Assembly (NCBI GenBank): GCA_964519985.1
Contig: CAZFMF010000014.1
Coordinates: forward strand, 1-64,000
DNA: 64,000 bases
From: JAIEOG01 sp964519985
Lineage (GTDB): Bacteria; Bdellovibrionota; FAC87; UBA2466
Direction: 5' to 3'
In this document: positions 33,602-42,169 of the stretch, one piece after another
Numbering within the stretch: position 1 is the first letter of the stretch
Layout of the letters: each line of letters starts with the position of its first letter
The notes under the pieces: generated by a model
What the model saw: the letters and a program-made list of their open reading frames with translations, nothing else
Database searches by the model: none
Told to the model about the DNA's origin: nothing
Translations under genes and position numbers: made by a program

Positions 33602-35435
33602 TCAATCCGCCCTGGTACCCGTTCCTGGTCAATGCCTTAAGGTGTTCGGGCAAGGTCCGCGCGTGCACGAAATAAAGTGCAGTGAAATCTTCACCCGCCT
33701 GTACCACGATGGGCGCGTAGCCCAACGCCGCGATGGCTCCGAGGCCCCCGTACAGCGGATCCACTAGCCCCCCCAACTGCTTTTCCCAACGCGCCAAGGC
33801 CTGAAAGAGCGAGGCGGAGTTGAGTTCATAAGGGCGCACCTGCGGGATTTGATCGCGAATCAAAAAATCAAACGTGTAGAGAATTTCCGGCTGGGTTTTC
33901 GCCAGTAGGTCCGGCCGGAGCCGACGAAAAATCAGATACGGGAGTTCGGAGCGGTAGGGAAATCGTCGCAGCAAAGACGGCATCGGGCGCAACGGGGACT
34001 GGGCGATTTCGGGGTTGATGAGGCCCAGGAAATCCACGCAGGGGCGCTGGGCGAAGAAGGCGATCGTGGCGAGTTCTGAGGTACCGATGCGCGCTTCCGG
34101 CGGCGTGGTCCGTCGCAGGTGTTCGCCCAAACGCGAGAGATTCTGGATGCGGTAATGGCCGCGCGCGATCGTGGGCTCGTGGATCATCGCCAGGGTGCGA
34201 CGGTGGGAAAATAAATGATCGATGACCTTCCAGCTGGAAGAAATGGGCCACAGGGAAGTGACGCAGAAAACGAGGGCGGGAAAGGCGGCGGCGGTGGCCA
34301 ACGCCCGCGGTGATCTCAAATAGGCGGTACGCGCGACCCCAATCGCCAGCAGCACCAGGTAGAAGGTCAACGGAAAGAGGTAGCGCGCCCAGTAACTAGG
34401 AAACCAATCGCCGCCCGAAAGATAGTACGGCAAAACACAGGCAGCCAGAACGGTCCCTACCGCGATTTGCGAGGGACGGAGCTGGCGGCGCAGGGCGAAC
34501 AGGAACAACGCGAGGCTTAAAGTATGGGTGGCGATCGCGTCGGCGACGAGATTGCGCATTCCCACCGCGAAGAAGAAAAGGCTGCCGATGCTCGATTTGT
34601 ATTGGACGGGCAGCGGGACGATATGACCGTAATAGGTCCAGCGGATGACCGCGTGCAGGATCGCGGGCAGGGCGACCACGACTCCAAGCCCCATCGCCCG
34701 CGGCCAGCGCGGGCGGTTCAATGATACCCAGAATGCGAAAAACAAAGCGGAGGCGAAAATCCCCTCGAAGCGGATCAGCGGTAGCACGGCGAGCAAGGCA
34801 AAACCCCACCGGGGTCGCGTTTCGAAAAATAGAAACCCGATGGCACCCAGCAGTGCGGCGGCGAACCAAAGTGTTCCGAAACCGTGGGCCGAGTTGTAAG
34901 CCAACGGCGGAAAAACCGCCACCGCCAGCAGAGCGAAGGGAAGGGCCCGCCCCAGTTTCCAAAAACTCAAGTAGCGGTAGGCCACGGCTAAACAGGTGAG
35001 GCCCCCGAGTAGCCCGAGGACGAAACCGCCTTCGACAATCGGTACCCCGAGTTTCGCCAGCAATCCCACCGCCAGAAAAGGAAGGGTTTCGACCGTGCCT
35101 TCCTCCCGGGTTCCGGCGTTAAAGGAGAAATTTCCGCTTTGCGCCCAGTTCTGCGCGTGGCGCAGATTAATGAAAATCTCATCCCAGGGTTGCAGCAGGA
35201 AAAGCCAAAGCAAGGCAAAGAGCCCGAGGGAAAAACCGATGGAGAGTTTTCGCCAGGGGTGCGGTTGGCGCCGCGCCCGGTACGCGGACATCCCCGCCGC
35301 CGCGAAGGCGACCATGGCCGCCAACTGCCCGATGAGGGGAATCCCCTTCACCAAAAAAAAGCCCCCGAAGAGGGAATCAAAGAGTCCGGGCAGGCCGACC
35401 GGAGAGCGGTAGAAATAGACGCTCTCGAGGCTCAT
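33549..35435 (-). CDS. Large GT-C membrane glycosyltransferase-like protein
   Basis: 628 residues: about twelve helices (about 10-400) and a soluble C-terminal domain (about 405-628). The first large loop has WDEIFINLRHAQNWAQSGNFSFN and REEGTVETLP, matching the DDAYI.FRYA.N...G.G..FN/EG.T pattern of GT-C proteins related to mycobacterial arabinofuranosyltransferases. The sugar and acceptor are unknown. It converges on the Wzy-like gene, and their 3' ends overlap by 53 bp. Confidence 0.72.
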   Translation of the reverse strand: MSLESVYFYRSPVGLPGLFDSLFGGFFLVKGIPLIGQLAAMVAFAAAGMSAYRARRQPHPWRKLSIGFSLGLFALLWLFLLQPWDEIFINLRHAQNWAQSGNFSFNAGTREEGTVETLPFLAVGLLAKLGVPIVEGGFVLGLLGGLTCLAVAYRYLSFWKLGRALPFALLAVAVFPPLAYNSAHGFGTLWFAAALLGAIGFLFFETRPRWGFALLAVLPLIRFEGIFASALFFAFWVSLNRPRWPRAMGLGVVVALPAILHAVIRWTYYGHIVPLPVQYKSSIGSLFFFAVGMRNLVADAIATHTLSLALFLFALRRQLRPSQIAVGTVLAACVLPYYLSGGDWFPSYWARYLFPLTFYLVLLAIGVARTAYLRSPRALATAAAFPALVFCVTSLWPISSSWKVIDHLFSHRRTLAMIHEPTIARGHYRIQNLSRLGEHLRRTTPPEARIGTSELATIAFFAQRPCVDFLGLINPEIAQSPLRPMPSLLRRFPYRSELPYLIFRRLRPDLLAKTQPEILYTFDFLIRDQIPQVRPYELNSASLFQALARWEKQLGGLVDPLYGGLGAIAALGYAPIVVQAGEDFTALYFVHARTLPEHLKALTRNGYQGGLISCTHRDGPCSKASAGQ

Positions 35436-35523
35436 GATCTTCTGACGCGCGGCGCATCAATGAATAGGCTCGGAAAACCGATCAGTGTTTGGCTGCCCAT
35501 AGGGGTTATTTGCGGAGCTTATC

Positions 35524-35670
35524 ATGCTCGAAGTTCTCATACACTGGTACGCCCACGTCGAGGTGTATGCGTTCATTCTGGCGTGGATCGTCATCCCCCT
35601 GGGATTTTGGTCCATCTACATCTTATTCCGCTGCACCGAGAAAGAAGTGATACCGGATGCGAAAGATTGA
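35524..35670 (+). CDS. 48-residue membrane protein overlapping the PilT-like gene
   Basis: ATG 35524 has GGAG 6 nt upstream. The product begins MLEVLIHWYA and has one hydrophobic segment at about 11-35, then the polar tail RCTEKEVIPDAKD. Its last 14 nt overlap the start of the PilT-like gene in another frame, so the two are probably translationally coupled. No family is recognised. Start site, hydrophobic profile and coupling make a real gene likely. It could be a membrane partner of the ATPase. Confidence 0.65.
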   Translation: MLEVLIHWYAHVEVYAFILAWIVIPLGFWSIYILFRCTEKEVIPDAKD

Positions 35671-37321
35671 TGAAATTCTAAAGGCCGCGGTGGATAACCG
35701 GGCCTCCGATATCCATTTCTCTTCCGAGCAGGTGATTTGGGCGCGCATCGATGGCGACTTGAATCCGTTCGGAGAAACGACGTTTTCGAGCGAAGAGCTC
35801 AAGTCGATGTTGATGGAAGTGTGCTCCGCGCCCGAGCGCGAACGACTCGAGACCCACAAGAACCTCGATAAGAGCTATTTCATCGAAGGCATCGGCAACT
35901 TTCGCGTGAATATTTTCTACTCGCGCAAGGGGATCGGTGCGGTCATTCGCACGTTGCCGTCGAAAATTCCTACGATCGACGAGCTCGGGCTGCCGGCGGT
36001 GATCAAGAGCTTGGCCGAGTTGCCCAAGGGACTGATTCTCGTGACCGGTCCAACCGGTTCGGGGAAATCCACGACCCTGGCCGCGATCATCAATCACATG
36101 AACATGAACTTTCCGTACCATATTCTGACCGCCGAGGATCCGGTCGAGTTCATTCATCCGAGCAAAACCTCGCTCGTGAACCAGCGTGAAATCGGGCACT
36201 CGTGTCCCACCTTCGCGGACGCTTTGAAGTACGCCCTGCGCGAAGATCCCGATGTCATTCTCGTGGGTGAAATGCGCGATTTGGAGACGATCAGTTTAGC
36301 GATGACCGCCGCGGAAACGGGCCACTTGGTATTGGGTACGCTCCACACCCGTGGCGCGGCCTCGACGATCGATCGCGTGATTGAGTCTTTCCCCGCCATG
36401 CAGCAGCCCATGGTCCGGGCGATGTTAGCGGAATCGCTGCAGGCCGTGATCAGCCAAACGCTGGTGAAAAAGGCGAGTGGCAAAGGGCGTGTGGCCGCTT
36501 ACGAGATCATGGTGATGAATTTTGCGATTTCCAACTTGGTGCGCGAAGGCAAGACGTATCAGATTCCGTCCGCGATTCAGACCGGTCGCAAAGAGGGAAT
36601 GCTTTTGATGGAATCCCATCTGCGGGAACTGGCGACCGCCGGAGAGATCTCCGAAACCGACGCCGAAGCCATCATCGCGAGTATCACGCGGGGTGGTCAT
36701 GCGCAGAAACAACCGGCCGGCGCGCCCGCCGGAGGAACGCCGCCTACCATGGGTACCGCGCCCTCGGCCCCGCCGCCGCCGATGAAGGTTGCCACGCCCA
36801 TGCCGGTTCCCACTCCGGCGCCGCCGACCGCGGCTCCGGCCACTGCGAAATCCGCACCGGCGAACACGCATATCAATCCAAGCGATATCGACGACTCGGA
36901 CATGATTCAGCTAGATGAACTTGGAACGGGACAGGCAGATATCTCGGGAATGGATTTGGATAATCTCATGCCGAAGGTGCCGCCCCAATTGCAGACACCG
37001 GGCGCGAAGATGAGTTTCAAACCATTGGATGGCACCGCGAAGCCCGCCGCACCGGCGGCAGTTCCGGCCGCCGCGAAACCGGCCGCTCCGACTCCAAGTG
37101 CGCCGGCCAAACCCGTAGCGCCGGCACCCGTCGCCGCGGCGAAGCCGGCCTCACCGCCGAAGCCACCCGGTCCTCTCGCGGGCAAAGCACCCGCGGCTCC
37201 GATCCGTCCCGTACCGATGCCGGCGGCGAAAGTCCCTCCCGCTCCGGCAGCCAAGCCGACGGCCCCTAAGGGGGCACCGACCCTTCAGCCCATGGGCGTT
37301 CCTACCAAAAAGACCGGTTAG
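35657..37321 (+). CDS. pilT: PilT-type ATPase with long Pro/Ala-rich tail
   Basis: 554 residues. Residues 1-350 are a complete PilT-like retraction ATPase: RASDIHFSSEQ, Walker A GPTGSGKST (about 131-139), ILTAEDPVEFI (Asp box), ILVGEMRDLETI (Walker B) and GHLVLGTLHTRGA (His box). PilT proteins are usually about 340-380 residues. The extra 200 are Pro/Ala/Lys repeats interrupted by an acidic island (about 396-432, DIDDSDMIQLDELG and DISGMDLDNLMPK). Such a tail could bind a partner. It is coupled to the 48-residue membrane protein. No pilin gene is nearby. Confidence 0.85.
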   Translation: MRKIDEILKAAVDNRASDIHFSSEQVIWARIDGDLNPFGETTFSSEELKSMLMEVCSAPERERLETHKNLDKSYFIEGIGNFRVNIFYSRKGIGAVIRTLPSKIPTIDELGLPAVIKSLAELPKGLILVTGPTGSGKSTTLAAIINHMNMNFPYHILTAEDPVEFIHPSKTSLVNQREIGHSCPTFADALKYALREDPDVILVGEMRDLETISLAMTAAETGHLVLGTLHTRGAASTIDRVIESFPAMQQPMVRAMLAESLQAVISQTLVKKASGKGRVAAYEIMVMNFAISNLVREGKTYQIPSAIQTGRKEGMLLMESHLRELATAGEISETDAEAIIASITRGGHAQKQPAGAPAGGTPPTMGTAPSAPPPPMKVATPMPVPTPAPPTAAPATAKSAPANTHINPSDIDDSDMIQLDELGTGQADISGMDLDNLMPKVPPQLQTPGAKMSFKPLDGTAKPAAPAAVPAAAKPAAPTPSAPAKPVAPAPVAAAKPASPPKPPGPLAGKAPAAPIRPVPMPAAKVPPAPAAKPTAPKGAPTLQPMGVPTKKTG

Positions 37322-37650
37322 TACTGAACTCCTGCGTTCTGCATGCAGGTCTGCGGAATCTTCTCGTTCCAAAGCGTTTGGTCGTGCTTGGGGTTGTAAT
37401 AGTACTCGTTGTAGTCCCAACGTTCGGCCGCGACCGCGTAGATGCAACGGCAAGCCGCTTCCCATTTGGGCTGTTCTTGTGGATCTCCACCGCTAAACTG
37501 CTCACCGCAGTACTTCACCGCGGGTTCAAACTTATCGCCCCATTTATTCACTTTTGCCGGCTGCTGCGGCTCGGGCGGTGCCGGCGGAATTTCTTCCGCG
37601 CAACCGATCAGATTCAAAACCAAAAACAAAGCTAGTAGAGATTTCTTCAT
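37318..37650 (-). CDS. Small lipoprotein with conserved-type CRC motif
   Basis: 110 residues from ATG 37650, preceded by GGAGG 5 nt upstream. Signal peptide with lipobox LIGC (Cys17), then a Pro-rich spacer (20-32). The mature domain has Cys at 48, 67, 69 and 102 (CRC at 67-69) and an aromatic, Tyr-rich stretch WDYNEYYYNP. No family is recognised. CRC also occurs in the secreted protein at 15714-16019. The stop overlaps that of the convergent pilT (TTAG). Confidence 0.7.
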   Translation of the reverse strand: MKKSLLALFLVLNLIGCAEEIPPAPPEPQQPAKVNKWGDKFEPAVKYCGEQFSGGDPQEQPKWEAACRCIYAVAAERWDYNEYYYNPKHDQTLWNEKIPQTCMQNAGVQY

Positions 37651-37759
37651 CTCGTCCTCCATCCCGGCGGCCGAATTTGCAACCACCGTGCCGGTAGACT
37701 TGTGCGGGAGGAGCGACGAAGTTTTCGATGGCGGTGACGTTTTACGGCGCTGGACCGCG

Positions 37760-38620
37760 CTAATGGGCCCGTCCGGCGGCCACCGCGGCGCGTTTGAGCA
37801 GCGCATAGCAAAACGGGGGCAAGACTTGCCGGGCGAACGCGGTCAGGCGGTGGCGCAGCGTTCGGGATTGCGGCTGCGAGAGGTGGGAGAAAAACTCCGT
37901 GCCGTGCACGAAGGCGCGTTCCTTCTTCGGACGGCCATTGGTGTAGTAATACAACGCCAGCGATCGGCGGGCGCGATCGGTGGGGCAGTTCAGGGGCGTG
38001 GGGTGGCCGTGAATGGATTGCTCGTCCGTCGAAAAAACCACACACCGATTCAGGATAGGCAGGAGTCGGGCGGCGCAGGTTTTTGACTTGCGATCCCAGA
38101 GTTCCAAATGCCCTTGGTATTCCTCTTTCCAGTCTTCATTTAGATACAGCAAAAGATTTAGCCGGCGATCGAGTCGCAGTTTGGAATGGCGATTGAAATC
38201 GACATGGAGGTCAAGCTTTCCCTCCCGTTCGATCTGGTGCAACCCGCCGCCTTCGAAATAGGGATCCGGGATTAGCCCATCGATGCCAGTGAGTTTTTCC
38301 AGAAAGCGAATGAAGGTGGCGCTATTGAAGGCGCGCAGCAGATTGCTAATCCCGGCCGGCATGGCCGCTTCTTCCGAAAGCGAAGCTTTGAGCTCATTGG
38401 CGATGCGCGTGCGCCGCCACAGTGAGGAATCTTTGTCCGGAAAAAGTTCCGCGGCCGAGCGGACCACGTTCGCGTCGAGAAAATCGTCCAGGACAATGTG
38501 GGGAAATGGCTTCGCACCGGCAAACGCCCCTTGATGCTTTAACGCCAAAGCCTCCAGGGCCTCGGACGAGGGAAGGAGTGAGAGTGGATCGGCGTGGTTT
38601 TTCGCGGAGTCCGTGAGCAT
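37760..38620 (-). CDS. 2-oxoglutarate/Fe(II)-dependent oxygenase (prolyl hydroxylase type)
   Basis: 286 residues from ATG 38620, which follows AGGGGGAAG. The frame is open upstream to 38713, but this start has the ribosome site and a promoter. The double-stranded beta-helix core shows LDLHVDFNRH (His139, Asp141), LNLLLYLN, SIHGHPTPL (the distal iron His) and RARRSLALYYYT (Arg that binds 2-oxoglutarate). Similar proteins hydroxylate protein or sugar-linked substrates; substrate unknown. No signal peptide. Confidence 0.82.
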   Translation of the reverse strand: MLTDSAKNHADPLSLLPSSEALEALALKHQGAFAGAKPFPHIVLDDFLDANVVRSAAELFPDKDSSLWRRTRIANELKASLSEEAAMPAGISNLLRAFNSATFIRFLEKLTGIDGLIPDPYFEGGGLHQIEREGKLDLHVDFNRHSKLRLDRRLNLLLYLNEDWKEEYQGHLELWDRKSKTCAARLLPILNRCVVFSTDEQSIHGHPTPLNCPTDRARRSLALYYYTNGRPKKERAFVHGTEFFSHLSQPQSRTLRHRLTAFARQVLPPFCYALLKRAAVAAGRAH

Positions 38621-38643
38621 TGCTTCCCCCTTTTTAAGACTCC

Positions 38644-38652
38644 AGTATAGCA
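38644..38652 (-). promoter_or_regulatory. Candidate extended -10 promoter
   Basis: On the minus strand TGCTATACT, an extended -10, lies 23 nt before the ATG at 38620, between the oxygenase and acylphosphatase genes. Confidence 0.45.
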
Positions 38653-38672
38653 CTGGCCCATGGCCGCGTTGT

Positions 38673-38951
38673 TTAGTGGCGAATGGAGAAGGCCTGGAGT
38701 CCGGGTTGGACATCCGCGGGAGTTTGGGTCACGGCATCGACTTTCGCGGCCGGCGGGCCTTCGCCGCACCAAGCGATCAGAGCGTCTAAGGCACCCTGTC
38801 CGCCTTGGGCGAGGGCTTCCACCGAGCCATCCGAGTGGTTGCGCACCCACCCGACCAGGCCTAAACTCTCCGCCTTCTGACGCGTTGCAGCGCGATATCC
38901 CACTCCCTGGACGCGCCCCGTGATTCGGATTTGAATAGCGTATTTTTCCAT
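38673..38951 (-). CDS. acyP: Acylphosphatase
   Basis: 92 residues, the typical size. GRVQGVGYRAATRQKAESLGL (about 12-32) holds the catalytic Arg in VQGVGYR, and GWVRNHSDGSVE (about 34-45) holds the catalytic Asn. It hydrolyses acyl phosphates such as acetyl phosphate in the cytoplasm. Its ATG is 13 nt from the deoC ATG on the other strand, so the two promoters must lie within the opposite coding sequences. Confidence 0.93.
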   Translation of the reverse strand: MEKYAIQIRITGRVQGVGYRAATRQKAESLGLVGWVRNHSDGSVEALAQGGQGALDALIAWCGEGPPAAKVDAVTQTPADVQPGLQAFSIRH

Positions 38952-38964
38952 GTAGAACGGCCCA

Positions 38965-39633
38965 ATGAACCCGTCGTTGGCAAAATATATCGACCACACC
39001 TTGCTCCGTCCAGGATCGACCGACGCCGATCTCAAGCGCACCTGCGACGAAGCGCGGGAATTCGGATTCTATTCGGTCTGCGTGTATTGGAATGAGGTGG
39101 GCAAAGCCGCCGCCTATCTAAGGGGATCGGATGTCCTGCCGATTGCCGTGGTGGGATTTCCGTCCGGGACGGTGCCGACGGCGGAGAAAGTTTCGGAAAC
39201 CTTGGCCGCGATTGCGGATGGCGCGCGCGAAATCGATATGGTCATCAATCGCGAACTCTTGAAGGCCGGTAAAGATGAGCAAGCCAAGGCGGATATCCAA
39301 GCCGTGGTCGCGGCCGCGGGCGTGCCGGTGAAAGTGATTTTGGAGACGAGTGAGCTTTCGGATGCGGAAAAGCGCCGGGCGTGTCACCTCGCCGTGGAGG
39401 CGGGTGCCGCGTTTGTGAAAACCTCTACCGGGTTCTCGGCTTCCGGTGCCACCGAGGCCGATGTGCGCTTGATGCGCGAATGCGTGGGGCCCGACCGGGG
39501 CGTGAAGGCGAGTGGGGGAATCCGCTCTTACGACACGGCGATGCAAATGGTTTCGGCGGGTGCGAGCCGTTTGGGAACTTCAGCCAGTGTTGCAATTGTG
39601 CAAGGCGCGAGCGATCGAGCAGGTGGGTACTGA
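38965..39633 (+). CDS. deoC: Deoxyribose-phosphate aldolase
   Basis: 222 residues, class I aldolase. Schiff-base Lys152 lies in FVKTSTGFS, the second active-site Lys181 in VKASGGIRSY, and Asp91 in EIDMVIN. It splits deoxyribose-5-phosphate into acetaldehyde and glyceraldehyde-3-phosphate, the last step of deoxynucleoside breakdown. It is the first gene of a six-gene nucleoside salvage operon. Its stop overlaps the deoB start (TGATG). Confidence 0.95.
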   Translation: MNPSLAKYIDHTLLRPGSTDADLKRTCDEAREFGFYSVCVYWNEVGKAAAYLRGSDVLPIAVVGFPSGTVPTAEKVSETLAAIADGAREIDMVINRELLKAGKDEQAKADIQAVVAAAGVPVKVILETSELSDAEKRRACHLAVEAGAAFVKTSTGFSASGATEADVRLMRECVGPDRGVKASGGIRSYDTAMQMVSAGASRLGTSASVAIVQGASDRAGGY

Positions 39634-40826
39634 TGGCGGGCGGGGGTAAAGCGCGGCGGGTGGTTTGTTTGGTGGCCGACGGTTTCGGGGTCGGCGCGGC
39701 GCCGGATGCAGCGGAGTACGGAGATCTGGGATCGCATACTTTCGCCAATACCGCCAAAGCCGTGGGTGGCTTGCGGCTCCCGACGCTCGAGAAGCTGGGG
39801 ATGGGCGCTCTTGGCGATGTCGAGGGCGTAGCCGCGGTGGCCAATCCCCTCGCACGCGTGATGAAGCTACGGGAACGCAGTGCCGGCAAAGATACGACGA
39901 CTGGCCACTGGGAGCTGGCGGGGCTCGTGACCCGCGAGCCCTTCGCGCTTTTTCCCCAAGGTTTTCCGGCGGATTTGGTCGATCGCTTTGTGCGCGCGGC
40001 GGAGATTCCCGGCGTACTGGGAAACTACGCGGCTAGCGGTACGGCCATCATCCAGGACCTGGGCGAGGAGCATCTACGCACCGGAAAACCGATTCTTTAT
40101 ACTTCGGGCGACTCCGTCTTTCAGATCGCGGCCCACGAGAAAAGCTTTGGGCTTGAGCGCCTGCTCCATATTTGCGAGGTCGCGCGCAAACTCACCTTGC
40201 CGGATCGCATTGGCCGAGTCATCGCGCGACCCTTTGTGGGCGAGAGCGCTGCGACCTTCCAGCGCACCGAACACCGACGGGACTACTCGGTTTCGCCCGG
40301 ACGCAATTGCCTCGATGTTTTGCAAGAAGGTGGGGTCGAGGTTCTGTCGGTCGGAAAGATTGACGATATTTTTGCTCACCGCGCGATCAGCCGCGCGAAT
40401 CACACCGGAAACAATCGCGATGGGTTGCAGGCAACGCTCGAATTCCTGAAGGATCGGCGTGGCGATCGCGCCTTTATTTTCACCAACTTGGTCGACTTTG
40501 ACATGCTTTACGGGCACCGACGCGACCCGCGTGGTTACGCCGGCGCGCTTGCAGAGTTGGATGCGTTTTACCCGCGCTTACTCGAAGAGTTGGTCGAAGA
40601 CGATCTCGTGCTGCTGACGTCGGATCACGGCTGCGATCCCACGTACCGTGGTTCCGATCACACGCGCGAATACGTGCCTTTGGTCGCCTACGGGCCGAAA
40701 CTTTCCGGGGGTGATTGGGGACGGCGGGAATCCTTCTCGGATGTCGGCGCCACCGTCTTGGACGCATTCGGGCTCCCGGCGGTTTCGCTCCCTGATTTGG
40801 GCCAGAGCATTTTGGGGGCCCGGTGA
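39633..40826 (+). CDS. deoB: Phosphopentomutase
   Basis: 397 residues from ATG 39633. Alkaline-phosphatase superfamily motifs: LVADGFGVGAAPDAAEYGD with metal-binding Asp, AGKDTTTGHWE with the phospho-acceptor Thr, FTNLVDFDMLYGHRRDP and LLTSDHGCDPTY. It interconverts (deoxy)ribose-1-phosphate and 5-phosphate, linking the phosphorylases to DeoC. GTG of deoA overlaps its stop. The longer frame from 39381 is only an open reading frame inside deoC. Confidence 0.95.
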   Translation: MAGGGKARRVVCLVADGFGVGAAPDAAEYGDLGSHTFANTAKAVGGLRLPTLEKLGMGALGDVEGVAAVANPLARVMKLRERSAGKDTTTGHWELAGLVTREPFALFPQGFPADLVDRFVRAAEIPGVLGNYAASGTAIIQDLGEEHLRTGKPILYTSGDSVFQIAAHEKSFGLERLLHICEVARKLTLPDRIGRVIARPFVGESAATFQRTEHRRDYSVSPGRNCLDVLQEGGVEVLSVGKIDDIFAHRAISRANHTGNNRDGLQATLEFLKDRRGDRAFIFTNLVDFDMLYGHRRDPRGYAGALAELDAFYPRLLEELVEDDLVLLTSDHGCDPTYRGSDHTREYVPLVAYGPKLSGGDWGRRESFSDVGATVLDAFGLPAVSLPDLGQSILGAR

Positions 40827-42169
40827 ACCACCAGGTTACCGACATCATCAAAAAAAAGCGGGACGGGCATCGGCTTGGCGAACGTGAAATCGCTTTTTTG
40901 ATCGACGGTTACCTCGACGGAACCCACCGGGACTACCACCTCGCGGCTTGGTTGATGGCGGTGTTCTTCCGGGGGATGGAAATCGAAGAAACCCGCACCT
41001 TGGCCCGTCGCATGTGGAAGTCAGGAATCACCCTTCCGCGTGAGACGCGGAACGATTTCTGGATAGATAAGCACTCCACCGGTGGCGTGGGCGACAAAAC
41101 CTCTTTGCTCCTAGTGCCGATCGTGACCGCGGTGGCGGAAAAAAACTTCGAGAAGGGTAGAGTCAAGATCCCAATGATCTCGGGCCGGGGACTGGATTTC
41201 ACCGGGGGAACGCTCGACAAACTCGAGGCCGTCCCGGGTTTCTCTTCCTCGCTGCCACTGAACGACGCCTTGGGGTTGCTACACCAAAATGGTTATTTCA
41301 TGATGGGACAAACCGCCGATCTGGCGCCGGCGGACCGCTTGCTCTACGCTTTGCGGGATGTGACCGGAACGGTTGAGTGTTTGCCGCTCATCGTTTCAAG
41401 CATCTTGAGTAAGAAGCTCGCGGAGAATCTGGACGGCCTGGTTTTCGACGTAAAGTTTGGCAGCGGGGCCTTCATGCCCGAGCGCGATCGGGCCCGCAAT
41501 TTGGCGGTGGCGCTGTTTGAAACGGCGCGCAGCGAAGGCGTGCGCACGACCGCTTTCCTCACCAATATGGATCGGCCACTCGGTTCGAAGGTGGGGCACC
41601 AGCTCGAAGTGGAAGAATGTTCCGATTTCTTGCGCGGCGTGCACCGCGATCCCGGACTTCTGGAAGTGACCCTGGCGTTGGCGGCGGAGATGTTGGCACT
41701 GGCTTCGGGAGGACAATGGTCCTTTCACGAAGCGCGCAATGCCTGCGAGGTTTGCCTGACCGGCAGCCGCCCGGCGGAGATTTTCGAAGCGCTCTTTGCC
41801 GCGCAGGGCGGAGACTGGAAAGCGTTTGAATCGAATCGTCGGGCGCTGGAGAGCCGGCCGCGGGTCGCGCTGAAAGCGCCCCGGGACGGTTATGTGCATC
41901 GCCTTGATGCCCGCGCGGTTGGACAGCGGGTGCGGGCCATGGGGGGCGGGCGGCAGAGCAAGGAATCGAGCATCGATCTCAATGTGGGGGCGATCCTGCA
42001 CCGCACGGTCGGCGACGCGGTAAAAAAGGGCGATACCATTTTGGAATGGGTTTTCTCCGATGAATCGGCCGCCCGCTCGGTTCCAACTTCGGACGATGAA
42101 GTCTTATCGGTGGAGGAGTCTTTGGTGGTAGCGCCGCGGTGGATCGAAGAGGTAATGCGTGCTGAATAA
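40823..42169 (+). CDS. deoA: Thymidine / pyrimidine-nucleoside phosphorylase
   Basis: 448 residues starting at GTG 40823 (GTGA overlap). Signature DKHSTGGVGDKTSLLLVPI and SGRGLDFTGGTLDKLEAVPGF, then YALRDVTGTVECLPLIVSSILSKKLAENLDGLVFDVKFGSGAFM. It phosphorolyses thymidine or other pyrimidine nucleosides to the base and (deoxy)ribose-1-phosphate. The broader-specificity pyrimidine type (Pdp) cannot be excluded. The next gene starts 11 nt before its stop. Confidence 0.94.
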   Translation: MNHQVTDIIKKKRDGHRLGEREIAFLIDGYLDGTHRDYHLAAWLMAVFFRGMEIEETRTLARRMWKSGITLPRETRNDFWIDKHSTGGVGDKTSLLLVPIVTAVAEKNFEKGRVKIPMISGRGLDFTGGTLDKLEAVPGFSSSLPLNDALGLLHQNGYFMMGQTADLAPADRLLYALRDVTGTVECLPLIVSSILSKKLAENLDGLVFDVKFGSGAFMPERDRARNLAVALFETARSEGVRTTAFLTNMDRPLGSKVGHQLEVEECSDFLRGVHRDPGLLEVTLALAAEMLALASGGQWSFHEARNACEVCLTGSRPAEIFEALFAAQGGDWKAFESNRRALESRPRVALKAPRDGYVHRLDARAVGQRVRAMGGGRQSKESSIDLNVGAILHRTVGDAVKKGDTILEWVFSDESAARSVPTSDDEVLSVEESLVVAPRWIEEVMRAE

